From: Pseudoalteromonas peptidolytica | Lineage (GTDB): Bacteria; Pseudomonadota; Gammaproteobacteria; Enterobacterales; Alteromonadaceae | Length of the DNA stretch: 64,000 nucleotides | Direction: 5' to 3' | Assembly (NCBI RefSeq): GCF_012641745.1 | Contig: NZ_WEHZ01000022.1 | Location: forward strand, 20,967-84,966 | Shown: positions 46,201 through 55,682 of the stretch, one piece after another | How positions within the stretch are numbered: position 1 is the first letter of the stretch | Layout of the letters: every line of letters starts with the position of its first letter | Program-made: the position numbers and the translations under genes | Notes under the pieces: generated by a model | Databases searched by the model: none | What the model saw: the letters and a program-made list of their open reading frames with translations, nothing else | What the model was told of the DNA's origin: nothing

Positions 46201-46228
46201 AAAAAGCAGCTATCGCTAGCTGCTTTTT
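46201..46228. terminator. Hairpin between hpd and fahA
   Basis: A 12-bp symmetrical stem, AAAAAGCAGCTA / TAGCTGCTTTTT with loop TCGC, works as a terminator in both directions. It lies 20 bp after the hpd stop and 85 bp before the fahA start, so it would separate the two genes or attenuate readthrough. Confidence 0.8.
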
Positions 46229-46248
46229 AATTAATTTGATAGGTGTGT

Positions 46249-47295
46249 TTAGATCACGCCACGGCGTTCTTGATCACGTTCAATCGACTCGAATAACGCT
46301 TGGAAGTTACCTTCACCAAAACCACCATCATCAACACGTTGGATCATTTCGATGAAGATTGGGCCGAACAGATTCTTAGTAAAGATCTGTAGTAGGTAGC
46401 AGTCTTCGCTTTGGCTATCGACTAAGATTTGGTGTTGCTTGATTTTTTCTTTGTCTTCTTTAACCCATGGTACACGATCAAAGATAGTGTCGTAGTAATG
46501 ATCTACAATATCGAGAGTTGCAATTGTGCTCTTGTCTAGTTTATCTAATGAGCCAACTAAATCGTCAGTTAAGAACGCTAAATGCTGTACACCTGGACCA
46601 TTGTACTCATCTAGGTACTCATCAATTTGGTTATTGTTGTCGTCTTTACCTTCGTTGATTGGAATAGAGAAGGTGCCACATGGTGACTTAAGTGCATATG
46701 AAAGTAGCGCGGTTTTTTGACCTTTGATATCAAAATAACGGACTTCGGTAAAGCCAAATACGTCTTTATAGAAGTTAGCCCAGGTTTCCATCGTCCCTTT
46801 ATAAACATTGTTTGTGAGGTGGTCGATGCGCTTAAAGCCCTTATCAGCAACAATGCTTTGCTCTTCTAGGTCTACAAAGTCTTGCTCGTAGATTGAGCCT
46901 TTGTCACCAAAGTTTTCAATGAAATAGATAAGGCTGTCACCAATACCGTAAATCGCAGGGTATGGTAAGTCTTTGTGTGTTGAATCAGTTGCCGGTTTTG
47001 CACCACGCTCTACAGCAGTTTCAAACGCTTTTTGCGCGTTTTCAACACGCCAGCCCATTGAGCAAATTGCAGGGCCATGGCTTTTTGCAAACTCTGCTGA
47101 GAAGCCTTCACGCTCGTTATTCAACAGGAAGTGAATATCGTGTTGGTTGTAGTACACGATATCCTTATCTTTAAATTTCTTTAGCTTTGAAAATCCAAAG
47201 TCAGTGAATACCTTATCCATATAATCAGCGTCTGGTGTTGCATACTCTGTGAACTCGATGCCGACTAGGCCTAGTGGATTATTTACTTCACTCAT
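46249..47295 (-). CDS. hppD: 4-hydroxyphenylpyruvate dioxygenase
   Basis: This Fe(II) enzyme makes homogentisate from 4-hydroxyphenylpyruvate. The 348-residue protein has two vicinal-oxygen-chelate domains. The iron ligands fall in the C-terminal half: the His of RIDHLTNNV near residue 158, the His of GVQHLAFLTDD near 236, and the Glu of GPIFIEMIQR near 317. The product is a precursor of pyomelanin in many marine bacteria. It is followed by a hairpin and fahA; homogentisate dioxygenase is not in this window. Confidence 0.97.
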   Translation of the reverse strand: MSEVNNPLGLVGIEFTEYATPDADYMDKVFTDFGFSKLKKFKDKDIVYYNQHDIHFLLNNEREGFSAEFAKSHGPAICSMGWRVENAQKAFETAVERGAKPATDSTHKDLPYPAIYGIGDSLIYFIENFGDKGSIYEQDFVDLEEQSIVADKGFKRIDHLTNNVYKGTMETWANFYKDVFGFTEVRYFDIKGQKTALLSYALKSPCGTFSIPINEGKDDNNNQIDEYLDEYNGPGVQHLAFLTDDLVGSLDKLDKSTIATLDIVDHYYDTIFDRVPWVKEDKEKIKQHQILVDSQSEDCYLLQIFTKNLFGPIFIEMIQRVDDGGFGEGNFQALFESIERDQERRGVI

Positions 47296-47485
47296 TGTTT
47301 TACTCCCGTATTAAGCACTGGGTGACTTGTTAGAATTTATGACTGGATAATTAATCAAATTACTGCAAAGGGGAAGTTAAAGGGCGTAAATAGCCATAGC
47401 GCACTTTGTAAATTTAGTTGCACAATTGCCATGCAAAAGACACAAAATCGACACAGACGAAGTCAAACTTATTTTTGTTTAAATT

Positions 47486-47689
47486 TTGAGTGAAAATACC
47501 AAAGGAAAAATACGAGGTGTTAAGTATGGCTTTTCTTATATTTTGATTTTACTGGCTTTTATTGTTTTTCTAGATCAAGAGTATGAGGTGAAGTGTTCTG
47601 AACATAAGACTAATTGGAAAGGCGAAATAGGAAAGGCTGTATTTAAATCTTTACACTTAATGCTGCGAGAGGGGGTAAACCACGCCTGA
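47486..47689 (+). CDS. Possible small membrane protein
   Basis: A 67-residue frame starting at TTG holds one hydrophobic segment, YGFSYILILLAFIVFLDQ, and a charged C-terminal half. No ATG or ribosome site supports the start and I do not recognise the family. The stop codon falls inside a hairpin. It could be a real small gene or a chance frame between two minus-strand genes. Confidence 0.25.
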   Translation: MSENTKGKIRGVKYGFSYILILLAFIVFLDQEYEVKCSEHKTNWKGEIGKAVFKSLHLMLREGVNHA

Positions 47690-47702
47690 ACAGCGTGGTT
47701 TA
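47676..47702. terminator. Hairpin between the small frame and the POT transporter
   Basis: A 10-bp stem, TAAACCACGC / GCGTGGTTTA, with a seven-base loop and no strong T-run. It is 10 bp beyond the stop of the minus-strand transporter gene. A terminator role is inferred. Confidence 0.5.
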
Positions 47703-47711
47703 CGGTAAATA

Positions 47712-49148
47712 TTATTGCTTCTCAGCGGATACTTCTAGCTCTTCAGCTAAATAATGCTCCTGAGTGTGCGGCTCATGATTGCCCTCTGCACCGTGCATCC
47801 AGTCAACGAGCTTATTGCTTAGTAGGTACATGAGAACTGCTGATAGTAGAGCGACACCGCCTAAGCCAATGAAAATGCTCATTGCATTGTTCATGGCTTC
47901 TTGGCCTTCACCGATGAATGAGCCCACAAGACCAGCTAGCTTGTTCGCAACTGCTGTACATAGGAACCAAATACCCATGAGCAATGACGCTAAACGTAGT
48001 GGCGCAAGTTTACTTACCATTGATAAGCCAATTGGTGATAAACACAGCTCGCCTAAGGTATGGAATAGGTAGAACAATACCAACCAGATCATGCTGATCT
48101 GCAGTGTGCTGCCTGCTTCTGCACCTTCAGTTGCCAGTGCTAACATCATAGTCAAGAAGCCTAACGCAAGGAAAACGAGGCCAATGGCAAACTTAACCGG
48201 AGAGTTTGGCTCTTTCTTATCCAGTTTTAGCCATATCATTGCAACTAAAGGTGCGAAAATAATGATAAAAATAGAGTTTAGAGATTGGAACCAAGAAGCA
48301 GGGATCTCAAAGCCCATCAGCATGCGGTTAGTGTAGTCATTAGCGAACAAGTTCATCAGACCACCGGCTTGCTCAAAACCCATCCAGAAGATAATAGAGA
48401 ATACACTCATCGTGAAAATTACACGAATACGGTCTTTTTCTTGTTTTGTTAATGGTGCTTTTGTGGCTGAATCAGACATTTGCTGAGATAGCTTTGCTGA
48501 GGGTATTTTACCTATATCACCTAAATATTTTTGGCTTAAGATCAGCTGCATAACCACTGAAATAACCATACCAATACCTGCGGCGATAAAGCCAGCCTGC
48601 CAGTTAATTACCGCAGCAACATAACCCGCAACAAGTGGACCCAGTGCACCACCTAAGTTGATACCCATATAGAAAATAGTAAATGCACCGTCACGACGCT
48701 TGTCACCTTCTTGGTATAGATCGCCAACCATAGTGGAAATATTAGGTTTAAATAGGCCGTTACCTATACAAAGTAGTGCCAAGCCAAGGTAAAACACATT
48801 TACTTCTTGTCCTGCAACAATACTGTGTGGAATACCCATAATAAAGTGGCCTGCAGCCATTAGAATACCACCAATGATGATGGCTTTACGCTGACCTAGT
48901 ACATTGTCGGCAAGCCAACCACCAAATAGAGGAGTAAGATAAACAGCCATGGTAAAAGTACCGTATAGGCTAAGCGCATCGGCATTATTCCAACCAAACC
49001 CACCATTTTGTACTTGAGCAACAAGGTAAAGAACTAAGATGGCACGCATACCGTAGTAGCCAAATCGCTCCCACATTTCGGTACCAAATAATAAGAAGAG
49101 GCCTTTAGGGTGACCCAAAAATTCTCCGGCCTTCGGAACTGAATTCAT
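47712..49148 (-). CDS. POT-family proton-dependent oligopeptide transporter
   Basis: An inner-membrane di/tripeptide importer with 12-14 helices and 478 residues. Family signatures are EMWERFGYYGMRAILVLYL near residue 25 (the ExxER-F-YYG motif), GGWLADNVLGQRKAIIIGG near 80 and FTIFYMGINLGGALGPL near 160 (the PTR2 signature). It resembles DtpA/YdgR. ATG at 49148 follows AGGAAG. It is monocistronic. Confidence 0.95.
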   Translation of the reverse strand: MNSVPKAGEFLGHPKGLFLLFGTEMWERFGYYGMRAILVLYLVAQVQNGGFGWNNADALSLYGTFTMAVYLTPLFGGWLADNVLGQRKAIIIGGILMAAGHFIMGIPHSIVAGQEVNVFYLGLALLCIGNGLFKPNISTMVGDLYQEGDKRRDGAFTIFYMGINLGGALGPLVAGYVAAVINWQAGFIAAGIGMVISVVMQLILSQKYLGDIGKIPSAKLSQQMSDSATKAPLTKQEKDRIRVIFTMSVFSIIFWMGFEQAGGLMNLFANDYTNRMLMGFEIPASWFQSLNSIFIIIFAPLVAMIWLKLDKKEPNSPVKFAIGLVFLALGFLTMMLALATEGAEAGSTLQISMIWLVLFYLFHTLGELCLSPIGLSMVSKLAPLRLASLLMGIWFLCTAVANKLAGLVGSFIGEGQEAMNNAMSIFIGLGGVALLSAVLMYLLSNKLVDWMHGAEGNHEPHTQEHYLAEELEVSAEKQ

Positions 49149-49649
49149 ATGTACTTCCTAATTTAATCAATGTGTTGTATCTGGCCATTGTTATTTCAAT
49201 CAACACTGAATAATGAGCAACTTACTTTAAATACGACGTTAAAAAACGAGACGCAGTAAACAGAACACTTTTCAATGCAGATTAGCGATGCGCGACAAAC
49301 AATACTGCATGCTCTGATTAAGCATGGTGGTAAACTGTCATGGCATGCCTGTACTTTTTTTGAACGGGTGGCCAGTACCTATTTTAATTAGTGTTTGTTG
49401 TATGTAACGACTAACTAATTTAAAAAAGCGCGTCAGTATACTCACAGAGAATTAATAGGGGAAGCATTTGTAGGCAGAAAGCGAATAAAATGCGTTCAGC
49501 ACTACAACGAATAGATCATTAGAGAGCATTTGATGCTAGTTTGGTGCGGATATATAAAGGCGCTGCTATCTACCGTGAGTTTGAGTGGGCATCACAATTG
49601 TGGATGTAAACGGTATTTGATGTGATAGCAGCTACTTATAACAAAAGTG
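49149..49649. other. Intergenic region with a hairpin, no gene
   Basis: 500 bp between the transporter and the sensor kinase gene. A GCTGCTATC / GATAGCAGC pairing (49562-49570 with 49624-49632) encloses a smaller ATCACAATTGTGGAT dyad, 18 bp beyond the sensor kinase stop; it may act as a terminator. The upstream side should hold the transporter promoter, which I cannot locate. Confidence 0.45.
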
Positions 49650-52514
49650 TTATGCCTCTTGACTTAAATATGCTTGGATAAACTCAGTTGCAGCCAAGAA
49701 ATCTTGCTCTAATTTATCGCGCATTTGGATCAGCTGATCGCCAGTTAAGGTGTTTTCTTTACATAGAGTTTCAAACTCAGTAGCGGTTTCTGCGACGCTT
49801 TGCGCACCAATTGTTTTCGAAATGGATTTTAACTGATGACACGCTTCTATGATCTCTTCTTGGTTCATAGTGATAACCGCGCCATTTATATCACGGGTCA
49901 ATTGGCTACTTTGTTCTAAGTACATCCTAAAGAAACGATTACGTTTGGCATCGTCATGATTGACATACTTATTTAGCATCTCCATGTTGATCGCTGGAGT
50001 CGGTAAAGGTTCTGAGTCAACACTTGGACTATCAACTACTTCAGGTAAAGCGGATCCAGTACTTTGAACCGCAAGCGGATCAATAGATGCAGTATGTGAG
50101 GCAGCTTCGACTTCGGGGGATGCCGTGCTCTGCTGCGGCTGTTTTGCTTGAGGCAGCTGCTCAATACATTTGTTTAAAGTGGTTTCTAATACATTTAACT
50201 CCACAGGTTTGGTGATGTAGTCATTCATTCCTGCAGTTTCGCAGCGCTCCCGTTCACCTTTTAAGGCATTTGCAGTCACCGCAATTATGTAAGGCTGATC
50301 AAGGTTTTCGGGCGCAGTCTCAACATAATCTCTGATGTTTTTCACCATGTCGTAGCCTGACATTTTTGGCATGTGTAGATCGGTTAGAACAATCGGAAAG
50401 TGTTCTTTTTTCCAAAGCTCAAGTCCTTCCTCACCATTTTCGGCCACCTCTACACCATACCCAAGTAAGTGCAATTGGTCAGTAAGCACTTGTTGGTTTA
50501 ATACGTTGTCTTCAACGAGTAATACGAGCTTATTTGTGGCTCTTGCTTCATCAACACTTAAAAAATCATTGATTGTGCGTGTAGGTTTGATCTCTTTGGG
50601 TTTATGAAGTCCAGCGGCCACAAGAATAGACGTCATAAAGCTCGACTTACATAAAGGCGAGGCATTGAGGTAGAAGATGTGCTTGTGATTCAGCGCAGCT
50701 TCGTCCATTTTGCTCAAAACAACAACCTGTTGTGCGTTTTTCTCTAATGAATAAACAATACTTCTTAATTCTTCATTGACCCTATCCATACCATCAAGAC
50801 CATCCAATACCCAGATCAGCTTATCCTCATGTTGGTGGTCTGGAATTTCTGAATCGTCAATTACCATTACATTCGCTCCCATGAACGAAAGATAGCGGTT
50901 TAAGATATTCTGCCTTTCTTTGTTTGGCGTCAGTAAAGCAACGCTTCGGGCATTTAGAAGCTGTTTATTTGCATAATTTACTTTACCGTCAACGCTAAAT
51001 GGCAACTCAACGATGAACTCACTACCCATGCCAATATCTGAATTAACTTGAATACTGCCAAGCATCAACTCAATTAAACTTTTACAAATAGATAGTCCAA
51101 GCCCGGTTCCACCAAATTCTCTTGTAATTGAGCCTTCGGCTTGGATGAATGGGTTAAAGATTTCCCTTAATTGTGCTTTAGTCATACCTTTACCGTTGTC
51201 GGTTACGGTAAAGCGTAAGGTATAATGCTCAGAGGTATTTTGTGAAACTTCAACTGCGATTTTGACATACCCTTGAGTTGACTCATCGGTCGTTGTAAAT
51301 TTAATGGCATTACTACATAGATTGTATAGAACTTGCCTTACACGAACCGTGTCACCCACCAAGTTAGTTGGAATATCAGGTGCTATCACTAGCTGTAAAT
51401 CTAGCTTACGTTTTTTGGCAACAGAGGAGAGCACTCGAGCAACCTCTTCTGTGGTTTCAGCAACTGAAAAAGGACTGTTATCAATTCTTAACTTACCTGC
51501 CTCAATTTTTGAAAAATCAAGAATGTCATCAAGAATGCCAAGTAATGAAAATGCAGAATCTCGAATGATGGTGGTTAAGCGGTGCTGCGCACCGTCGAGA
51601 TCGGTTTGTCGCAGTAGATCGATAGTCCCAATGACGCCATTCATCGGAGTGCGGATCTCATGGCTCATGGTTGCTAAGAAAGTTGTTTTCGCATCGCTGG
51701 CACGCTCAGCATTTAAAATGGCTTTCTCCAGTGCCAATGTTCGCGCCTGAACTTCTGTCTCTAGGCTTTCTTGTAACTGTTTCAATTCGTGTTGAGTAGC
51801 CTGATCAGACTCAATCGAAGTCTGAACTTGCTTTAATAGCGTATTGATAGATGAAGCGATGTCAGACAATCCACCGCGGTAGTAGGTACCGACTGTCGCT
51901 TTATAATTTTTATCTGCGGTGAGTTGCTCTATCTCTTCTACGAGCGCTTGACTGTCATTGTTGGATGTCGCAGACAGCTTTCGTTGTGTAAATACAAAAA
52001 CAAAGATAGCAGCCAGTAAACTTATAAATAGTAGCGCGTATGCGAGTATCGAGTTTTCTTCGGCTGTTGTACTTGGTGTTGGCGTATAGGTAAGGATAAG
52101 CTCGCCAACATTTTGCCCGTCTAACTGTAGTGGCATATGGTAGACTTGCATGTCGCCTTTGTTATAAAACTCCTCACGATTTAACGCATTAACTGGCTCC
52201 CCTGGGCTTTGTTGAAGTACCAAATTTGGTTGCCCCATGCCTGTATTGATATAAAGGTAAGCCCCAAGGTTGGTGTTCCCACTAAGTAGTGCCTGTACTA
52301 CCTGTTTAGCATTATCAAAGCCATGTTGAGTAATTACTTTTGCTAAAGGTTCAGAGATGGTCGTTGATTGCTGTTTAAGGTTAGCCGTCGCTATGGTTGG
52401 CGCTTTTGTTTGCTTGGGAAGTAAATAGGCCCCAGTGGCGCTACACATTCCAACTATAAGAATTGCGACAAAAAGAAAGAGTACTTGTCCGTTAGTGTTT
52501 GCGCTATTTGGCAT
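49650..52514 (-). CDS. Hybrid sensor histidine kinase with receiver and Hpt domains
   Basis: A 954-residue BarA-like inner-membrane kinase. Helices near residues 12-30 and 155-175 frame a periplasmic domain. Then come a HAMP-like and coiled-coil segment, the histidine kinase with the phospho-His in MSHEIRTPMNGVIG near 284, the ATP-binding domain with NAIKFT and GTGLGLSICK, and a divergent receiver without clear acidic residues (about 525-630). A complete receiver follows with LTDLHMPKMSGYD near 715, and an Hpt domain with HQLKSISKTIGA near 888. The sensed signal and partner regulator are unknown, and no regulator lies nearby. Confidence 0.93.
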   Translation of the reverse strand: MPNSANTNGQVLFLFVAILIVGMCSATGAYLLPKQTKAPTIATANLKQQSTTISEPLAKVITQHGFDNAKQVVQALLSGNTNLGAYLYINTGMGQPNLVLQQSPGEPVNALNREEFYNKGDMQVYHMPLQLDGQNVGELILTYTPTPSTTAEENSILAYALLFISLLAAIFVFVFTQRKLSATSNNDSQALVEEIEQLTADKNYKATVGTYYRGGLSDIASSINTLLKQVQTSIESDQATQHELKQLQESLETEVQARTLALEKAILNAERASDAKTTFLATMSHEIRTPMNGVIGTIDLLRQTDLDGAQHRLTTIIRDSAFSLLGILDDILDFSKIEAGKLRIDNSPFSVAETTEEVARVLSSVAKKRKLDLQLVIAPDIPTNLVGDTVRVRQVLYNLCSNAIKFTTTDESTQGYVKIAVEVSQNTSEHYTLRFTVTDNGKGMTKAQLREIFNPFIQAEGSITREFGGTGLGLSICKSLIELMLGSIQVNSDIGMGSEFIVELPFSVDGKVNYANKQLLNARSVALLTPNKERQNILNRYLSFMGANVMVIDDSEIPDHQHEDKLIWVLDGLDGMDRVNEELRSIVYSLEKNAQQVVVLSKMDEAALNHKHIFYLNASPLCKSSFMTSILVAAGLHKPKEIKPTRTINDFLSVDEARATNKLVLLVEDNVLNQQVLTDQLHLLGYGVEVAENGEEGLELWKKEHFPIVLTDLHMPKMSGYDMVKNIRDYVETAPENLDQPYIIAVTANALKGERERCETAGMNDYITKPVELNVLETTLNKCIEQLPQAKQPQQSTASPEVEAASHTASIDPLAVQSTGSALPEVVDSPSVDSEPLPTPAINMEMLNKYVNHDDAKRNRFFRMYLEQSSQLTRDINGAVITMNQEEIIEACHQLKSISKTIGAQSVAETATEFETLCKENTLTGDQLIQMRDKLEQDFLAATEFIQAYLSQEA

Positions 52515-52779
52515 GCTTTATCTCGCAAGAATTATTTATACGTATCATCTGTTGCAATCGTAACACCTTCGACAGCTTTTTACCTCTCGTTTTTCAACCA
52601 GTGACTAAAATCGAGGTAAAGAAAAGAGTATTGAAAATATCAAAATAATCAGGGTGTTGAAAGTAAGGCTGTAGTCTTTTATTAGTATGGTTATTATGGC
52701 TTTTTAATAAATATTAAATATTAAGTAACGTTTTTATAAAGTAATATTGGTTAACTTCCCCGCTTATAAGGATATCTTA

Positions 52780-53991
52780 ATGTTTTCACATCAATCTCGA
52801 CGGGTACCAGCGTGGTTCTGTGCCATATTATGTGTGTTGCTGTTCAGCGCCTGTAATAACAATGATAAATCAATCATTACTCTTAAAACTCCCACCGAGC
52901 CCAGCGTCGGCTTTACTTCCCCATATGGTGTTGCCGGAGATGATCAACTCTTTCATCAGTTAGAGCTGATCCGTGCCGAGTTTAGCATGCCTGCATTGGG
53001 AGGTTTTATCATTTCTGGGGACGAATTAATCGAATTGGATGTTACTGGAGTGCGAAGCAGTACTGGGCAAGTCCCTGTATCTGCCTTTGATAGGTGGTCT
53101 ATCGGTTCATTTAGCAAATCCATGACTGCCACATTGGCTGCACGCCTTGTTGAGCAAGGAGTCATAGAGTTTGATAGTCAAGTGGCCGACATATTTCCAG
53201 AGCTCATAGGTAAGATTAATCCAGAACTTGAGTCTGTTACCTTAAATAGCTTGCTTTCAATGACTTCAGGGTTGCAACGGGATTTAGCGTCTATGTATTC
53301 GGGGAAGTGGCACCGTGATAATAGAGACATGACGAGCCAACGATATGATTGGACTATCGAACTATTAAATGCACAAAGATCCGTGCCGCAAGGGACTTAT
53401 CTATATAGTAATGCCGGTTATGTTGTTGCCGGCCATATGTTAGAGCGTGTCACTGGGCAAGCATGGGAAAGCCTTATTGCTCAAGAGCTATTCGAGCCAC
53501 TAGGGATGGCGGATGTTGGTTTTGGATCTGCTAGTGATGATGACCCAGATGGACAGCCCAGTGGTCATCAAATGAGAGAAGGCAAATGGCACCCAATTAC
53601 GCCAACAGATAGAGTGGATTTACCAAAAGTGATTGGACCTGCGGGGTTAATCAATACGACACTACATGACTTATCTATTTACTTGGGGGCGTATTTAGCC
53701 GGTGCTAGGGGTAATGATAATCTGATTAGTGCCAGTTCATATGCACGACTATTAACGTCAGTCACACCTGAATATGGATTAGGTTGGATCCTTACACCTA
53801 ATGACAGTCGGTTTCATCATAACGGCTTTACCGGGACATTCTATTTAGACAACCTTGTATTACCTGAAAGAAATGTTGCGATTCTTGCAGTCACAAATGG
53901 CGACACGGTTAATGCTAAATTAGCTGTAGAGAAGGTAATTGATATCTTACTGAAGCGGCTGGATGCAAAGCAACATTATAGCGGCAAGTAA
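52780..53991 (+). CDS. Serine hydrolase lipoprotein, class C beta-lactamase fold
   Basis: The N-terminus has a lipoprotein signal with lipobox LLFSAC (Cys near residue 25). The serine hydrolase motifs are in order: SFSK near 108 with the nucleophile Ser and Lys, YSN near 209, and HNG near 347 in place of KTG. The overall pattern is that of penicillin-binding-protein-like D-aminopeptidases or esterases rather than resistance beta-lactamases. I chose ATG at 52780 because ATAAGGA lies just upstream; the earlier frame start lacks a signal. Substrate unknown. Confidence 0.88.
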   Translation: MFSHQSRRVPAWFCAILCVLLFSACNNNDKSIITLKTPTEPSVGFTSPYGVAGDDQLFHQLELIRAEFSMPALGGFIISGDELIELDVTGVRSSTGQVPVSAFDRWSIGSFSKSMTATLAARLVEQGVIEFDSQVADIFPELIGKINPELESVTLNSLLSMTSGLQRDLASMYSGKWHRDNRDMTSQRYDWTIELLNAQRSVPQGTYLYSNAGYVVAGHMLERVTGQAWESLIAQELFEPLGMADVGFGSASDDDPDGQPSGHQMREGKWHPITPTDRVDLPKVIGPAGLINTTLHDLSIYLGAYLAGARGNDNLISASSYARLLTSVTPEYGLGWILTPNDSRFHHNGFTGTFYLDNLVLPERNVAILAVTNGDTVNAKLAVEKVIDILLKRLDAKQHYSGK

Positions 53992-54206
53992 AAGAACCAG
54001 AACAACACAGTGGTGACTATTACTTGAGGGGGAGCTTACTGCTATATAAAGGTAGCTAGCCTTCATGCTATTTGTACAGGGATAGTCAGATAAAAGCGTT
54101 TAAAACTGGAAATTAGCCTGCCTTGCGTGTTTTTTCATCGAAAATGCGGTATTTTGACCGCTTTGCCTGAAAACTGTGCAAACGATAAATGTATTTAAAA
54201 AAAGGG

Positions 54207-54235
54207 TTGACTTAGAACCGCAAAACCCGTTTAAT
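54207..54235 (+). promoter_or_regulatory. Promoter of the tRNA array
   Basis: TTGACT, a 17-bp spacer and TTTAAT make a strong sigma-70 promoter; a GC-rich discriminator (CGCCGCAC) follows, as in stable-RNA promoters. The first tRNA begins 10 bp after the -10 element. Confidence 0.85.
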
Positions 54236-54244
54236 ACGCCGCAC

Positions 54245-54320
54245 GCCCAGATAGCTCAGTCGGTAGAGCAGAGGATTGAAAATCCTCGTGTCGGTGGTTC
54301 GATTCCGCCTCTGGGCACCA
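54245..54320 (+). tRNA. tRNA-Phe (GAA)
   Basis: 76 nt including the encoded CCA. All arms pair: acceptor GCCCAGA / TCTGGGC, D-arm with AGCTCAGTCGGTAGAGC, anticodon stem with loop TTGAAAA (GAA), T-arm with GGTTCGATTCC. First of the array. Confidence 0.98.
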
Positions 54321-54383
54321 AATTAAAAACATTGCATTAGCAATGTGGTGCATGCAGAAACTGCATGGTACACGAATTAGTGT

Positions 54384-54459
<76 letters not shown>

Positions 54460-54529
54460 TTTAATTTAGGCGTTAGCCTGTATTTTCTAGATAACTTAGT
54501 AGATTGAGTTGTTTAGATAAAAAAGATTT

Positions 54530-54605
54530 GCCCAGATAGCTCAGTCGGTAGAGCAGAGGATTGAAAATCCTCGTGTCGGTGGTTCGATTCCGCCTCTGGG
54601 CACCA
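54530..54605 (+). tRNA. tRNA-Phe (GAA)
   Basis: Identical in sequence to the copy at 54245, with encoded CCA. It belongs to a duplicated Phe-Thr unit. Confidence 0.98.
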
Positions 54606-54617
54606 CTAATTTAGTGT

Positions 54618-54693
<76 letters not shown>

Positions 54694-54755
54694 TTTAATT
54701 TAGGCTTTAGCCTATATTTTCTAGGTAATTAAGTTATTTAGAAAATAAAAGATTT

Positions 54756-54810
54756 ACCCAGATAGCTCATTTGGTAGAGCTAATTGGAGTTGTATTGAAA
54801 ATCCCTTTAA
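54756..54810 (+). pseudogene. Degenerate tRNA-Phe
   Basis: The left part keeps ACCCAGATAGCTCA and TTGGTAGAGC (acceptor 5' strand and D-arm), and the anticodon region ATTGAAAATCC survives. The stem before it is altered and the whole T-arm and 3' acceptor are missing, so it cannot fold as a tRNA. It sits between the last Thr copy and the final Phe copy. Confidence 0.8.
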
Positions 54811-54833
54811 GGATTAAGATACTAAAAAGATTT

Positions 54834-54909
54834 GCCCAGATAGCTCAGTCGGTAGAGCAGAGGATTGAAAATCCTCGTGTCGGTGGTTCGATTCCGCCTC
54901 TGGGCACCA
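54834..54909 (+). tRNA. tRNA-Phe (GAA)
   Basis: Third intact Phe copy, identical to the others, with encoded CCA. It is the last of the array and is followed by the terminator. Confidence 0.98.
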
Positions 54910-54915
54910 TCATTT

Positions 54916-54945
54916 AAAAAGCCTCGCAATAGCGAGGCTTTTTGC
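54916..54945 (+). terminator. Terminator of the tRNA array
   Basis: AAAGCCTCGC / GCGAGGCTTT stem with loop AATA and a T-run, 8 bp after the last tRNA. Confidence 0.92.
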
Positions 54946-55036
54946 TTTTATACAGTCTAAATTGACATATCTAGCTTATGGATACCTTGTTGTTCTGATA
55001 AACATCACTTTATTTTAGTTGCGTAGTAAAACATTA

Positions 55037-55121
55037 ATACCAATTAACCTCAGTACTTACTCAAGTTGGAAGCGTAAATCTGACGCTAACTACGTTAAAA
55101 GTTTCTTATTTAGAACAACTA
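55037..55121 (+). repeat. Older MITE-like repeat interrupted by a newer copy
   Basis: The left half of an older copy: ATACCAATTAACC...TTCTTATTTAGAACAACTA. It stops exactly where the full copy at 55122 begins and resumes at 55333 as AATAGCAAAACC, then fades into diverged sequence to about 55395. Point changes relative to the other copies show that it is older. Confidence 0.85.
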
Positions 55122-55330
55122 ATACCAATTTGACTTAATACTTGCGCAATTTGAAGGAGTCAATCTGACGCTAACGGCGTTAAAAATTTCTTATTTAGAA
55201 CAACTAAATAGCAAAATTTTTGCCTTGCCTATTTGGATGTAGGTACCTTAGCGATAGCAGGAGGCGGTAGCGGCTTTATCGACAAGATTTTCTCGCCTCA
55301 AAATAGACCACTTAATTCAGAAAATTGGTA
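55122..55330 (+). repeat. MITE-like repeat, full length, nested in an older copy
   Basis: ATACCAATTTGACTTAATAC at the left, AATTGGTA at the right, TA on each side (55120-55121, 55331-55332). Removing the element and one TA restores AGAACAACTAAATAGC, the sequence found uninterrupted in other copies. This is direct evidence of insertion with TA duplication. Confidence 0.92.
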
Positions 55331-55395
55331 TAAATAGCAAAACCTTTGCCTTGCTACAGGACTTAGTGGGAGCGAGACGCGAAGCGGTGTTTTCC

Positions 55396-55682
55396 CTAAA
55401 ACTCTTTGGCTAGACAAGGAAAAAACAAAGTTGTACTTTAGCAACAATGAGTTGGAACACCCCTTATTCAAACCTCGGGTTAAATAGGAAACCTATTGCT
55501 ATTCTTTCTAGCCTATTGTCAATAAATTTTACGCAGTAGTGAGGGATAACAGCTGGTAGAAAACCAAGCGTAGATTAGGCACTCAACAGGTAGCAGGGCG
55601 CGAAAAGCGATGCTGCTACCGTTGACTTGTTTCAGAAGTGCTACTTACCCGAAAAAATCTGTGTAATAGGATATGTTCACTA
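55396..55682. other. Intergenic region, no gene
   Basis: About 290 bp before the end of cysZ. It contains GGTAGCAG ... CTGCTACC (about 55590-55620), a long hairpin that could end the cysZ transcript from the other side, though the loop is large and there is no T-run. Confidence 0.4.

Noticed and set aside
47521..47545. A six-codon frame with an AGGTG ribosome site
   Set aside because: Too short and without context for a leader peptide; no attenuator follows.
51304..51750. A 148-codon open frame antisense to the hybrid kinase
   Set aside because: It lies fully inside a well-supported gene on the other strand; its composition mirrors that gene.
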